From Actinomadura sp. 7K507 (GTDB lineage Bacteria > Actinomycetota > Actinomycetes > Streptosporangiales > Streptosporangiaceae): a stretch of 62,233 nt of DNA. The position numbers and the translations under genes are program-made. Location: contig NZ_SMKK01000019.1 in assembly GCF_004348425.1 (NCBI RefSeq), positions 1-62,233 of the forward strand, written 5' to 3'. The notes beneath the pieces were generated by a model. That model did not search any database and was not told where the DNA came from. It was given only the letters and a program-made list of their open reading frames with translations. Positions 53,426-62,174 of this stretch are shown here, one piece after another; position 1 is the stretch's first letter, and each line of letters opens with the position of its first letter.

Positions 53426-53524
53426 ATCCAGCGGTCTGTCCTCAAGCTGGGTGAGCTTCGTGAATGCAGGCGAAAGCGTCGCACAGGCCCGCTGGAAATC
53501 TTGTGCAAGGAGGTCTTCCCCGCC

Positions 53525-54037
53525 ATGAACAACTGGGGTGCAGCCCGGTACGGAGACCCGTGCCGAGAGTGCGGTTACAACTGGTCGATCACCCCTGGAC
53601 AGGCGATCGACCTGGTCACAGCGATCCCGCAGCGATACAGCGGTCTGCTGGACGGCAAGGACGCCGGGCTCCGGCATCCCGATCTCGACTGGACCGCCGG
53701 CGGTTACGTATGCCATGTCACCGATAATCTGCGCATCTGGGCGGAGCGGCTCGTCAGTGCCGCGCTGACCGGCGACAGGAATATCACCAGTTATGACGAC
53801 GTCCTGCTTGCGCGCGCTCGCGCCTACAACCAGGTGCCGTCCCCGGCTGCCCTCTGGTCGCTGAGGCTGGCCGCCGCAGCATGGGGCCAGGCCATGGAAC
53901 TCGCGGCCGAAGCTGACATCGTCCTGCTGCATCCGGAACGCGGCCCCCAATCGTGGCTTCAGGTCGCCTTGGCCAACGCCCACGACGCCTTCCACCACCA
54001 GTGGGACATCGAGCGGACGCTCACCCACCATGCCTGA
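53525..54037 (+). CDS. DinB-like protein
   Basis: 170 aa from ATG 53525, with AAGGAGG 11 bases upstream; GTG 53501 would add eight residues. N-terminal short Cys segment PCRECGYNW, then a helical bundle with His in GGYVCHVTDNLRIWAERL and AHDAFHHQWDIERTL, the DinB metal pattern. Related proteins are thiol-dependent transferases; the specific reaction is unknown. It is 99 bp after the sigma gene on the same strand and could be under the same control. Confidence 0.75.
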   Translation: MNNWGAARYGDPCRECGYNWSITPGQAIDLVTAIPQRYSGLLDGKDAGLRHPDLDWTAGGYVCHVTDNLRIWAERLVSAALTGDRNITSYDDVLLARARAYNQVPSPAALWSLRLAAAAWGQAMELAAEADIVLLHPERGPQSWLQVALANAHDAFHHQWDIERTLTHHA

Positions 54038-54093
54038 CGATTCGACCGGGGGGGGGTCGTGTACACCGGCCTGCCCAGCGCGGCCTGCTGAGG

Positions 54094-55092
54094 TCAGCGG
54101 GTCTGGGCGATGGCCTTTGAGGCGGCGGTCAAGGCGCTGTTGATGGAGACCTCGGCGAGGATGCCGGGGGCCGCGACCATGTCGCCTGCGAGGAAGCGGC
54201 CGTCGCCCTGGTCGATGGCGGGACGGTCGCACCACGTACGGCCGGGGAGGTCGAGTGGCGCCGGTGCGATGGTGTGCGAGTTGGTCGCGGCCCCATTCGA
54301 GCCGGGACCTCCAGCCGGGCAGCGCCTGGTCGTAGAGGCGGTCGAGGCGTCCCAGAGCGTCGGCCTTGGACTCGCCGGGACGGGCCGGCATGTATCCCTG
54401 GACGAGGCTCTGGCCGGGCGGCGCGAGGGTCGGGTGGTCACGCCTCGCACAGCGCACCCTCGTCCATGTCGAACACCAGGAACGTGTCCTCGCGGCTGGT
54501 CCGCAGGCCCAGGTCGCGGCAGGCGACGCGGCCGCTCTCCCAGCCCAGGGACGGGTCGCCGAGCAGATCCCGGGCCGTCTCCAGCGAGGTCGCGACGATG
54601 ACCGGGCCGTTCTCGGGGAGCGCGGTGATCCGCGAGCCGGTCTCGATCCGTACGCCCAGGCCGAGGGCGCGCCGGTGCATGCGCGCGACGATCGAGCCCC
54701 AGCCGCCGCGCGGGTAGCGGGTCGCCGGGTACCCGATCGGGACGACGCGGTGCAGCCGCTCCTGGCAGAACGCCGCCGACAGGCTGCCCGGATCGTGAAA
54801 GAACGCGACCGGGCACAGTACGCCGAGCGCGCTCTGGTAGGTCCAGGTGAGCGAGGACGGCCTGAGCGGACGGGACGGCTGGACTAGCCCGTGCCGCGCC
54901 AGCCAGCGCCACGGCACCCACCCGAGTAGAAGGCGTGCGCGCCGTCGTTGGCTACGTACGGCGCGTCCGTCGAGCGGGCGCGTCCGCACAGGTGGGAGCT
55001 TCGTGAAGGACGACGGACGCGCCCTGCTCGGCCCCGCTGATGGCCGCGGTCAGACCCGCGCGCCCGCCTCCGACGATCGTGATGGTCTGCAT
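54094..55092 (-). pseudogene. FAD-dependent oxidoreductase with at least three frameshifts
   Basis: Starts MQTITIVGGGRAGLTAAISG (FAD Rossmann motif). Past GASVVLHEA the frame breaks near 54985; another frame gives RARSTDAPYVANDGAHAFYS (which carries the expected next motif), then WRWLARHGLVQPSRP and ATSLETARDLLGDPSLGWES. Near 54440-54460 it shifts to TLAPPGQSLVQGYMPARPGE, then near 54260 to FLAGDMVAAPGILAEVSINS, the C-terminal FAD motif, ending at 54094. All pieces are collinear, so one gene decayed in place. The family is amine-oxidase/phytoene-dehydrogenase-like. Confidence 0.82.
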
Positions 55093-55398
55093 GCCGTCAA
55101 GGACGCAGCGGCACGGCCCCTGTGACACCGACCCGGCGACCTTCTCCGGATTGGGCTCCTCCTTGCCGAGGGTCCCCGCGATCGACGCGTACGGCTGGTC
55201 GAACACCTCCCGCAACACGAACACCGCCCGTTCAAGCGGTGACAGCGACTCCAGCACGATGAGCATCGCGATCGTCACGGACTCCGCCCGCACGACGTAC
55301 GCGACCCCGACCAGGCGTTCCCGGTGCTCGACGAATCCGTCCAGTCCCACACCATCCCCGCCCGGTCCTGACAGCCCGCACCGGGGTCGTCTGAGCAC
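55093..55398 (-). pseudogene. ECF41 sigma-factor remnant with two internal deletions
   Basis: The frame reads FVEHRERLVGVAYVV, then jumps to RAESVTIAMLIVLESLSPLERAVFVLREVF, QPYASIAGTLGKEEP, then directly to NPEKVAGSVSQ, the ECF41 C-terminal motif. So most of region 2-linker and nearly the whole SnoaL-like part are gone, in-frame. It lacks a stop and runs into the oxidoreductase start. About 100 residues remain of a ~300-residue protein. It is clearly related to the intact sigma gene 1.7 kb away, but too diverged to be a recent copy. Confidence 0.75.
55102..55127 (-). promoter_or_regulatory. ECF41-type promoter retained before the oxidoreductase remnant
   Basis: On the minus strand TGTCACA (55127-55121), 15 bases, CGTC (55105-55102), then ATG at 55092. 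The core elements match the intact pair of promoters, but transcription would begin almost at the start codon. Confidence 0.6.
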
Positions 55399-55458
55399 CG
55401 GCCGAGCAGGTTGGGACGAGCAGGTTGAAAGGACGAACGGTCGCTGCCTCGTGCCGCG

Positions 55459-56388
55459 TCAGGCAGGGTTCGTCCTGCCGGGGTAGCCCGTCGTCGCTTT
55501 CTTGAAGACTTCGAATACGGCCAGGTAGTTCTTGCCGCTGTAGCCCGCGGCGATCGCCCGCTCGGCGATCTCCTTCATTAGGCGCGGCTGGTCGGAATGG
55601 ATGCCCTGTTCCTCACAGGTGCGGGTGATGTGCTCAAGTGCGTTGAGGTTCATCTCCATGGTGCCCGCGTCGCCGGGATAGTTTCCCTTCTCCAGGTCGG
55701 GAGCCTGCTCGGCGAGGGTTGTGTCCACCACCGAGGGCATGAACCAGTTGATTGCGAGATCGGCGAAGTCGGCCACCGGGACGTTCGCCGAACCGACCAG
55801 TGCGGTGGCGTGCAGAAAGCCGTTCATGGTCGCGTACATCATGTCGAGCAGTGCCGCGTTGTACAGCACCGCCAGGCTGGGGTCGGAGCCGAGGTACCGG
55901 GGGTCGCCCATGCTCGCCAGCGTCGTCCTGTGCTCGTCGAAGACGTCCTGTGAACCGCTGTAAAGGAAGACGGACTCGGGCTGCCCGACGAGCGGCGGCG
56001 GCACCATGATCGCGCCGTCGAGGTAGGCGACGCCTCGCTCGGCCGCCCAATTCACGGCCGTGCGCGCCTCATTCGGGGTACCGGAGTTGAGGTTCACCAG
56101 TACGCGGCCTTTCAATGCGTCGCCGGCGGAGTCGAAGACCGGGTACATGGTCTCGTAGTCCTTGAGGCACATGAGCGTGACAGGGCTCGCGGACACCGCC
56201 TCCGCGACGGTCTCCGCGCGGTGGGCGCCCTTGGTGACGAGGGGGCCGGCCTTTTCCGGGGTACGGTTCCAGACCGTCGTGGCGTGGCCGTGGGCCAGAA
56301 GCGCCTCGGCGAGGGCGATGCCCATAGGGCCGAGGCCGATGACGGTGACGGGTGAGGGCTCCGGGGTTGCTGTCTGCTGGTTCGTCAT
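55459..56388 (-). CDS. Imine-reductase-like NAD(P)-dependent oxidoreductase
   Basis: 309 aa. N-terminal Rossmann VTVIGLGPMGIALAEALLA and VWNRTPEKAGPLVTKGA, then VNLNSGTPNEARTAVNWA and YNAALLDMMYATMNGFLHAT, the helix typical of imine reductases (6-phosphogluconate dehydrogenase superfamily). Reduces a C=N bond or a related carbonyl. Divergent from a MerR regulator that probably controls it through the palindrome at 56405. Confidence 0.88.
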   Translation of the reverse strand: MTNQQTATPEPSPVTVIGLGPMGIALAEALLAHGHATTVWNRTPEKAGPLVTKGAHRAETVAEAVSASPVTLMCLKDYETMYPVFDSAGDALKGRVLVNLNSGTPNEARTAVNWAAERGVAYLDGAIMVPPPLVGQPESVFLYSGSQDVFDEHRTTLASMGDPRYLGSDPSLAVLYNAALLDMMYATMNGFLHATALVGSANVPVADFADLAINWFMPSVVDTTLAEQAPDLEKGNYPGDAGTMEMNLNALEHITRTCEEQGIHSDQPRLMKEIAERAIAAGYSGKNYLAVFEVFKKATTGYPGRTNPA

Positions 56389-56404
56389 GCGAAATAGACT
56401 GCTG

Positions 56405-56422
56405 TCTCACATCGATGTGAGA
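56405..56422. promoter_or_regulatory. Perfect 18-bp palindrome, MerR operator
   Basis: TCTCACATCGATGTGAGA without mismatch in the 59-bp gap between the imine-reductase-like gene and the MerR gene. On the minus strand TTGACT precedes it and AGTCTATT follows, so it would sit in a long promoter spacer, as MerR regulators require. Confidence 0.8.
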
Positions 56423-56447
56423 GTCAACTGAATGTGGTGGTCGTCAC

Positions 56448-56858
56448 ATGCGCATGGGGGAGTTCTCCCGGCGGACGGGGGTCAGCCAACGCCTGCTGCG
56501 TTATTACGAGGAGCAGGGTCTGCTCAAGCCGTCGCGGCGGCCAAGCGGATACCGCGAATTCACGGAAGAGGACATAGTCACCGTCCGGGGAATCCGCATA
56601 CTGCTCGGCGCCGGTCTCAACACCGCCACGATCGCCGAATTGATGCCCTGCATGGTCGACGTCGGGCAGACCCTGGCGCCGGGGTGTTCCGGCATGCTGC
56701 CCGACCTCAACCGGGAACGTGAGCGCATCAACGAGGCCGTGGCCGGTCTGCTGGCCGCACGGGACACGCTGGACGCCATCATCGCCGCCACGGCGCCGGC
56801 CGGAAGCGACGATCCGGAGGACTGCGACGTGGCCGGTGCCGCACAGCGTCCCGGCTGA
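56448..56858 (+). CDS. MerR-family transcriptional regulator
   Basis: 136 aa from ATG 56448. MRMGEFSRRTGVSQRLLRYY and EEQGLLKPSRRPSGYREF form the MerR HTH-wing; a helix RERERINEAVAGLLAARDTL gives the dimer coiled coil. Cys residues in LMPCMVDVGQTLAPGCSG may sense a ligand or metal. Likely controls the divergent imine-reductase-like gene by untwisting its promoter. Confidence 0.92.
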   Translation: MRMGEFSRRTGVSQRLLRYYEEQGLLKPSRRPSGYREFTEEDIVTVRGIRILLGAGLNTATIAELMPCMVDVGQTLAPGCSGMLPDLNRERERINEAVAGLLAARDTLDAIIAATAPAGSDDPEDCDVAGAAQRPG

Positions 56859-56907
56859 GCCGCTGCGGCATCGCTCGGTGTCCTGTCCGGGTGATCGGCG
56901 CAGGTCA

Positions 56908-56929
56908 GGTGACTAACTTTCAGGTAACC
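56908..56929. promoter_or_regulatory. Near-palindrome GGTGAC-N10-GTAACC before the second reductase
   Basis: Arms match at five of six positions. It lies 57-78 bp before the start at 56986 and could be an HxlR- or GntR-type site. Weak evidence. Confidence 0.3.
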
Positions 56930-56985
56930 ACGCACTCCAAAGTGCCTTCTTGTGGCGGCTGGAGCATGGGTGAACAGTGGTTCGC

Positions 56986-57813
56986 ATGGACATGCGGCAA
57001 GAACGAATCAGCATTCTTGGAATGGGAGCCATGGGGCGTGCGCTTGCGGGTGCGCTCCTCGAAGCCGGTCGCGACGTGACGGTCTGGAACCGCACTCCCG
57101 GAAAGGCGGGCGACCTCCTCGCGCGAGGTGCGCGGGAAGTGCGAAGCGTCGAAGAGGCGATCGAGGCGGGCGATCTCACGGTGGCGTGCCTGCTGGACGA
57201 CGCCAGCGTCCGGGAGGCACTGGCACCGGCCATACGGAAGCTGGCCGGTAGGACGCTCGTCAACCTCACCAGCGGCTCCCCGCGGCAGGCGCGCGAACTC
57301 GCCGGATGGCTTGAGGAGTACGGGGTGCGGTTCCTCGCCGGCGGGATCATGGCCGTGCCTCCGACGGTGGGAACGGACGGAGCTTTCATCCTCTACAGCG
57401 GCACGCGTGACCTGTTCGACCGTGTGGCCCCCGTGCTCGGCCCCATCGGCCGTCCTCACTGGGCGGGCGAGGACCCCGGGTTCGCGGCGCTGTATGACGT
57501 GGGCGGGCTGAGCGGCATGTACGGCATCGGCGCGGGGGCGAGTCACGCCGTGGCGCTCGTCCACGCGGAGGGTGGCGACGTGGAGGCGTTCAAGCGCGAG
57601 GTCCTCCAGCCGTGGATGGAGCAGATGCTCCCGATCATGGTCGCCGGCTCAGACGTGAGCGAATCCGTCCCGGACGAGTACAACCCCGCGATGCAGGCCA
57701 CCGGCCTGGAGACCATGCTCTCCGTGTCCGAGGAGGCGGGTGTGCCCGACGAGCAGGCCGGACACCTGCGCACGTCGCTGTGGGAGATGCGCCGCGGCGT
57801 CGCCGCCGGGTGA
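56986..57813 (+). CDS. Second imine-reductase-like NAD(P)-dependent oxidoreductase
   Basis: 275 aa from ATG 56986; GTG 56977 and ATG 56992 are alternatives. Motifs ISILGMGAMGRALAGALL, VWNRTPGKAGDLLARGA and LVNLTSGSPRQARELA, then GFAALYDVGGLSGMYGIGAG. It is clearly a paralogue of 55459-56388 and follows the MerR gene in the same direction. A reductive role on imines or beta-hydroxyacid-like substrates is likely. Confidence 0.88.
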   Translation: MDMRQERISILGMGAMGRALAGALLEAGRDVTVWNRTPGKAGDLLARGAREVRSVEEAIEAGDLTVACLLDDASVREALAPAIRKLAGRTLVNLTSGSPRQARELAGWLEEYGVRFLAGGIMAVPPTVGTDGAFILYSGTRDLFDRVAPVLGPIGRPHWAGEDPGFAALYDVGGLSGMYGIGAGASHAVALVHAEGGDVEAFKREVLQPWMEQMLPIMVAGSDVSESVPDEYNPAMQATGLETMLSVSEEAGVPDEQAGHLRTSLWEMRRGVAAG

Positions 57814-57939
57814 CCCTTGCCAGGGCGCGGGGCCGCCCCACCTCGGTATCGTTCCGACGCACCGCAAGGGCCAAGCCATAGGCGTCCGCTAGGGACTCGT
57901 CTGGGCGACGGTCGGCAGTGACCTGAACGGAGACCACCA

Positions 57940-59322
57940 TTGCCCTCGATTCACGACTTCGCGACGTGGGAGCCGTTGCTGAGGTTCTTGTGGACGGACA
58001 ACGCCGAGAGCCTCGCCGCGCCAGACGGCCACGTGGCGGGGCGTCTCGGCCGCGCCGGGTGGAGTCTGGCCGCGCCGCCGCGGACCCCCCGGAAACCCGG
58101 TCGAGGTCGCCGGATCGGTGGCATGCAGGACAAGCGCGACGCAGTGGAGCGGGTGCTGAGCGCTCTTGAGGACGCCGGCATGGACGGCGTCTCGTTCGTT
58201 GCGGAGATCTCGCCGGCCGGGCGGGCTGTGCTCTACCTGCTCGATACCGGCCCGTCCGTGGACGCCGGTATCGCGCTGCACCGGGACTCGCTCATCCTGG
58301 TCGAAGGCTCCGTTCCCGAGCCTTGGCGCCGGCTTCCCGACCCGGTCCCTGAGGCGATGCCCGCTCCGTCGGCGGACCTGGCGCTGTTGCAGCGGACGCT
58401 TGAGGAGCGCCTGGACGGCGCGATCGGCGCCACCGAGGCGGAGATCGCCGCCGCGGAAGAGCGCCTGGGTATCGCGCTGCCCGACGAACTCAAGGTGCTC
58501 TACCGGGTGACGCGGGCGCAGCGGGAGGACTGGGACGGAGACATCGTGAGGGCAGAACGCCTCTATAAGGCGGTCGGCTGCGACCTCTTCCAGCTGGACG
58601 ACGTGTACGTCGCCGACGCGGCGTCCCGTCCATGCCCGTGGCAGTTCGCGGCGACGGAAGCGGTCAGCACCCCGCCGGACGCCGCGGTCCAGGGCGTGGT
58701 CGGCTCACCCGGCTGGATCGCCTTCGGCGACAACGGAGGCGGCGACCGGATCGCGGTCGACCTGACACCTGGTCCGCGCGGACACATGGGGCAGATCATC
58801 ATGCTCAGTCACGAGAAGTCCATCGGCGCCTACGTGCTCGCAGACTCGCTCACCGACTTCGTGGCCGGCCGGGGCGGTCAGGTGGACGGCGACCACCACC
58901 GCACCGAGCTTCCAGCCGTGGCCAGGGTCAACGTCCGGAGCCTGACGAGCGTCGAGGCGGCCGTCCACCCCGCGTTGGAGGTCCTGAGCATCGGTGTCTG
59001 GGAGGGCGAACCGCTCAGCCTCGCCCCCGTCACCGGACTCCCCCGCCTCCGGACATTGACCGCCCAGCCCGGCACGCTCGCCGACCCGCTGGAGATCGCC
59101 GCGTTGACGGGACTGGAGTTCCTGAAGTTGGGGCCGGAGGAGTGGCGTGTCCTCCTGGACGCCGGAGCCGTCCCGCGCAGCCTGTCCGCCGCCGCCATCG
59201 AGGTGCCCGGCCACCTGCACCCGCTCCCGATAGCGGACCTCGCCAATGAGATCCTCGCCCTCTGGGACCGGCCCCCGATCACCCGAACCGTCCTCGAAGG
59301 CGAGCTCGCCCCCGACGCGTAG
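57940..59322 (+). CDS. SMI1/KNR4 (SUKH)-like protein with LRR-like tail
   Basis: 460 aa from TTG 57940 (GGAG seven bases upstream). The N-terminal half includes MQDKRDAVERVLSALEDAGM; the SUKH core is about 165-300 (TEAEIAAAEERLGIALPDELKVLYRVT, quoted in parts: AAAEERLGIALPDELKVLYR; SPGWIAFGDNGGGDRIAVDL). The C-terminus has repeating L-x-x-L pieces (LPRLRTLTAQPG, LTGLEFLKLGPEEW) that look like short leucine-rich repeats. Full-length for a two-part immunity-like protein. No toxin is adjacent. Confidence 0.75.
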   Translation: MPSIHDFATWEPLLRFLWTDNAESLAAPDGHVAGRLGRAGWSLAAPPRTPRKPGRGRRIGGMQDKRDAVERVLSALEDAGMDGVSFVAEISPAGRAVLYLLDTGPSVDAGIALHRDSLILVEGSVPEPWRRLPDPVPEAMPAPSADLALLQRTLEERLDGAIGATEAEIAAAEERLGIALPDELKVLYRVTRAQREDWDGDIVRAERLYKAVGCDLFQLDDVYVADAASRPCPWQFAATEAVSTPPDAAVQGVVGSPGWIAFGDNGGGDRIAVDLTPGPRGHMGQIIMLSHEKSIGAYVLADSLTDFVAGRGGQVDGDHHRTELPAVARVNVRSLTSVEAAVHPALEVLSIGVWEGEPLSLAPVTGLPRLRTLTAQPGTLADPLEIAALTGLEFLKLGPEEWRVLLDAGAVPRSLSAAAIEVPGHLHPLPIADLANEILALWDRPPITRTVLEGELAPDA

Positions 59323-59370
59323 CCGGGGACGTGACGCGTAGCCGGGGACGCTGACACGTAGCAGGGACGC
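59314..59370. repeat. 19-20-bp tandem repeat across a stop codon
   Basis: gacgcgtagccggggacg starts at 59314 and 59333, with a diverged copy at 59353. The first unit contains the TAG that ends the SMI1-like gene; the other copies lie behind it. It resembles the other end-of-gene arrays. Confidence 0.85.
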
Positions 59371-59406
59371 AGAAAGTGCACCCTCGGTGTACCGCCCCAG
59401 GTGCGG

Positions 59407-59580
59407 TCAGAGGAGGTCGCCGACGATGGGGATGCCGTCAGTGAGGCCGCCGAGGCCATTGAGGCCGCCTAGCCCGGCGGGCCCCGGAGCGGCGGGCGGT
59501 TCGGGGGCGGCCTGGGCCGTCCCCGCGAGGCCGGTCAGGGTCAGCGCGGCGGCGGCCGCGATCAGGATCAGCTTGCGCAT
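59407..59580 (-). CDS. Small secreted protein
   Basis: 57 aa from ATG 59578-59580. Signal peptide LILIAAAAALTLTGLAG with A-Q-A cleavage site (TAQAAPEPP), then a short Pro/Gly-rich mature part: AGLGGLNGLGGLTDG. Similar tiny exported proteins in actinomycetes have unknown roles. It diverges from the Nudix gene. Too short for standard gene calls. Confidence 0.7.
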   Translation of the reverse strand: MRKLILIAAAAALTLTGLAGTAQAAPEPPAAPGPAGLGGLNGLGGLTDGIPIVGDLL

Positions 59581-59660
59581 GAACAGCTCCGATCACCAGA
59601 GATTGACTCTGTGTCATCTAGTGCCCACTGAGAGTCATCGAAACCTGTGGAGATACAAGG

Positions 59661-60131
59661 ATGAGTTTCCGGCTGGCGGCGTACGCCGTGTGCATCGAGG
59701 ACGGGCGCGTGCTGCTGGCCCGTCACGTCCCGCCGAAGGGCGAGCCCGTCTGGACTCTTCCGGGCGGCGGGGTGGAGCACGCGGAGGATCCGTTCGACGC
59801 GGTGATCCGGGAGGTCGCCGAGGAGACCGGCTGCGACGCGATGGTCGAGGGCCTGCTGGGCGTGGACTCAAGGGTCGTCCCCGCGGCCGAGCGCACCGTC
59901 CCCGGACCCGAGCACCAAAATGTCGGCATCTTCTACCAGGTCCGCATCACCGGCGGCGAACTCCGGCCTGAGCCGAACGGCGAGACCGCCGAGCCGACCT
60001 GGACGCCGATCGCCGACGTCGCTCGCCTGCGCCGGCCATCGCTGGTCGACATCGGCCTCGCCCTGGCCCGGACACTCCCGGCGACCGGCCACGTCGCCCC
60101 CGTCCCGGTCGGTGGCCTCATCCAGCACTGA
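59661..60131 (+). CDS. Nudix hydrolase
   Basis: 156 aa. A complete Nudix box: GGGVEHAEDPFDAVIREVAE then ETG, with the invariant REVAEETG. MutT-like length. Hydrolyses a nucleoside-diphosphate-linked compound; specificity unknown. Divergent from the small secreted gene. Confidence 0.9.
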   Translation: MSFRLAAYAVCIEDGRVLLARHVPPKGEPVWTLPGGGVEHAEDPFDAVIREVAEETGCDAMVEGLLGVDSRVVPAAERTVPGPEHQNVGIFYQVRITGGELRPEPNGETAEPTWTPIADVARLRRPSLVDIGLALARTLPATGHVAPVPVGGLIQH

Positions 60132-60204
60132 GGTCATCGCAGAGCCGGAAGCGGCCCTGCACGAGTGGGCTTCACCGTGGGAACCGGCGTCCGACCGGGG
60201 CGGG

Positions 60205-60714
60205 CTACCGGGCGTTCCGCCACGGGAGGACGGGCGTTCGGTGATCGGCGTTGATCGAGTGCAGCGGGCACGGTTGCCGGGGTTCCCGCGGGCAGAGGAC
60301 GGACGCCTCGGTGACGGTGGCGCGGTAGAGGCGATAGGACGACGGCGGGGTGACATCGTCCAGCGCCAGACTGGTACCCCCTCGCGTCACCGGGCCTGGG
60401 TAGATCGCGATGCCGCGGTCGAGGTCACGACCGGCGAGTTCCGCGGCCGACCCCGAGAGGTACACCGCACGGCCGTGGTAGGCCGGTACCTGCGAGTCGA
60501 AGATGACCATGCTCACCTCGGGACGCTGCGCGATGTTGCGCGAGTGGGCGGCGTCGTGGGCGGACACCCAGTAGAACTCGGCGTAGTCGGCCGTCGCGAA
60601 GTACACGGGCGACACCCACGGCCGCCCATCGGCGTCGGCGGTGCCGAGCGTCATGTACAGGTTGGCCTCGACGAGTGCACGGGCATGTGCGTCGAGGTCG
60701 TCCACTGCGATCAC
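60205..60714 (-). CDS. Pyridoxamine 5'-phosphate oxidase-fold protein
   Basis: 169 aa from GTG 60712-60714, GTGA overlap with the reductase gene upstream. LYMTLGTADADGRPWVSPV and EFYWVSAHDAAHSRNIAQRP are flavin/F420-binding split-barrel motifs. Probably binds FMN or F420 and reduces a small molecule; the exact role is unknown. Confidence 0.85.
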   Translation of the reverse strand: MIAVDDLDAHARALVEANLYMTLGTADADGRPWVSPVYFATADYAEFYWVSAHDAAHSRNIAQRPEVSMVIFDSQVPAYHGRAVYLSGSAAELAGRDLDRGIAIYPGPVTRGGTSLALDDVTPPSSYRLYRATVTEASVLCPREPRQPCPLHSINADHRTPVLPWRNAR

Positions 60715-61334
60715 GTGTCCTTGGCACGGCGAACCTTGTACTTCAGGTGGAGCACCCCGTCGCCCTGGATGACCACATCGGGATCCTCCAGCAGATGCTG
60801 CCCGTCGATGCTGCCGAAGTAGCGTTTCCCTGAGCCGAACACCACCGGCACCACGTCCATCGCTACCTCGTCCACCAGGCCGGCCGCGAAGATCTGGCCG
60901 CCCACTTCGCCGGCGTTCACACTGACGGTGCGCTTCCCGGCGAGCTTCTGGGCCTTGTCGATCGCGGCCGTCACGTCGTCGACGAAATGGTAGGACGCCT
61001 CGGGGTGCCAGCCCTCGGGCTTGGGCCGGTGGGACACCACGACCACGTGATCGCCCGCGGGGGGACGTCCCTCCCAGCCGTTGACCAGGTCGAACAGCGT
61101 GCGGCCCATCACGATCACGCCGATCGCCTCCCACATCGGCCGGACGTACTCCGCCGACGCCTTTGAGAGCTTGAAGGCGCTTCCGGTTCCCGAGTGGTCG
61201 TACTGCGGGTCGACGCCTTCGGTGATCGGGGTGTCCCCGTTGAAGTACCACTCGTGGAGCGGCCCGACGCCATCGTTCTCGTCGGCGATGAAGCCGTCCA
61301 CCGACACCACGTTGTGCATGATCACTGTGCCCAC
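60711..61334 (-). CDS. Dihydrofolate reductase-like (RibD C-terminal) protein
   Basis: 207 aa from GTG 61332-61334 (GGAGG four bases upstream). Motifs: VVSVDGFIADENDGVG, IGVIVMGRTLFDLVNGW and VVSHRPKPEGW, then SVNAGEVGGQIFAAGLVDE, typical of the YyaP/YwjB-like family of the DHFR superfamily. An NADPH-dependent reductase of unknown substrate. Cotranscribed with the split-barrel protein. Confidence 0.9.
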   Translation of the reverse strand: MGTVIMHNVVSVDGFIADENDGVGPLHEWYFNGDTPITEGVDPQYDHSGTGSAFKLSKASAEYVRPMWEAIGVIVMGRTLFDLVNGWEGRPPAGDHVVVVSHRPKPEGWHPEASYHFVDDVTAAIDKAQKLAGKRTVSVNAGEVGGQIFAAGLVDEVAMDVVPVVFGSGKRYFGSIDGQHLLEDPDVVIQGDGVLHLKYKVRRAKDT

Positions 61335-61408
61335 GGGTCCTCCTCGGAGCCTTCCTGCCCGGACACGCTGATCTTGTCGCCCTCGGGGGCGGTCAGGCAT
61401 GTAAGAAA

Positions 61409-62133
61409 TCAATCAGCGGGCATCGGACCGCTGTCAGGCGGGAAACCCGGATCGGCGGGGAGCCGTCGCCGCAGCGCCAGGTACTCCGTCGGGGTGTGCC
61501 CGGTGAAGTCCTTGAACTCCCTGGTGAAGTGGGCCCGGTCGAAGTAGCCCGCCGTGTGCGCGAGGTCCGGCCAGTCGACCGGACGCAGGGCGTCCACGGA
61601 CAGGATCAGCCGCGCGAATCGGTAGATCCGCGCCACCCGCTTCGGGGTGACGCCGACATGGGACTTGAACTGCGTGGCCAGGTGATTGCCGCTCACCCCT
61701 GCGGCCTCGGCCAGCGCACCGACCGGGATCGCGCCGTGGGAAGTCTCCAACCTCCTGCCCGTGTGCTGGACCAGACCGAGACCGCGCGACGGTGCCTCAG
61801 CGAGCCGCGACCGCAGTTCCTCCTCCACTACCCGCAGTGTCTCGGTGGCCGATGCGAGGTCGCCGACCTGGTTGCGGATCCGGTCCACAGACCGTTGCCA
61901 GACGGCGTCGACGGGCACCCATCGGTCCCGTAACTCGGTCGCCGGCATGTCGATGAACGGCGACATGCCCCATGGCTTGAAGTGCACCCCGACGAGCCGC
62001 ACCCGGGTGGGGTACTCGTAGAGGAAACGCCTGGTCCATACACCCATGAACCACCCGTCGGCGAACACCTCTGACGGCACCGAAGGGTCGGAATCCCAAA
62101 GGCGGGTGAGCTTCCCCCCGGAGCACGGACATC
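61409..62133 (-). pseudogene. AraC-family regulator, 5' end lost near an IS3-type element
   Basis: The C-terminal half is complete: LAEAAGVSGNHLATQFKSHV and DLAHTAGYFDRAHFTREFKD, two HTH motifs of AraC. The preceding part (GVHFKPWGMSPFIDMPATELRD) fits the DUF6597-type sensor domain, but the ~50 residues before LWDSDPSVPSEV are missing and the frame ends upstream in a stop near 62150. A transposase starts at 62175 in the other direction. GTG 62080 could still start a 223-aa form. Confidence 0.6.
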
Positions 62134-62174
62134 TGATCTGAGGTCACCGGCGATCATCAGGAAGGATGTCCGCC

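Noticed and set aside
54048..54060. Run of G as a functional element
   Set aside because: A simple homopolymer between convergent genes; more likely a sequencing-sensitive tract than a signal.
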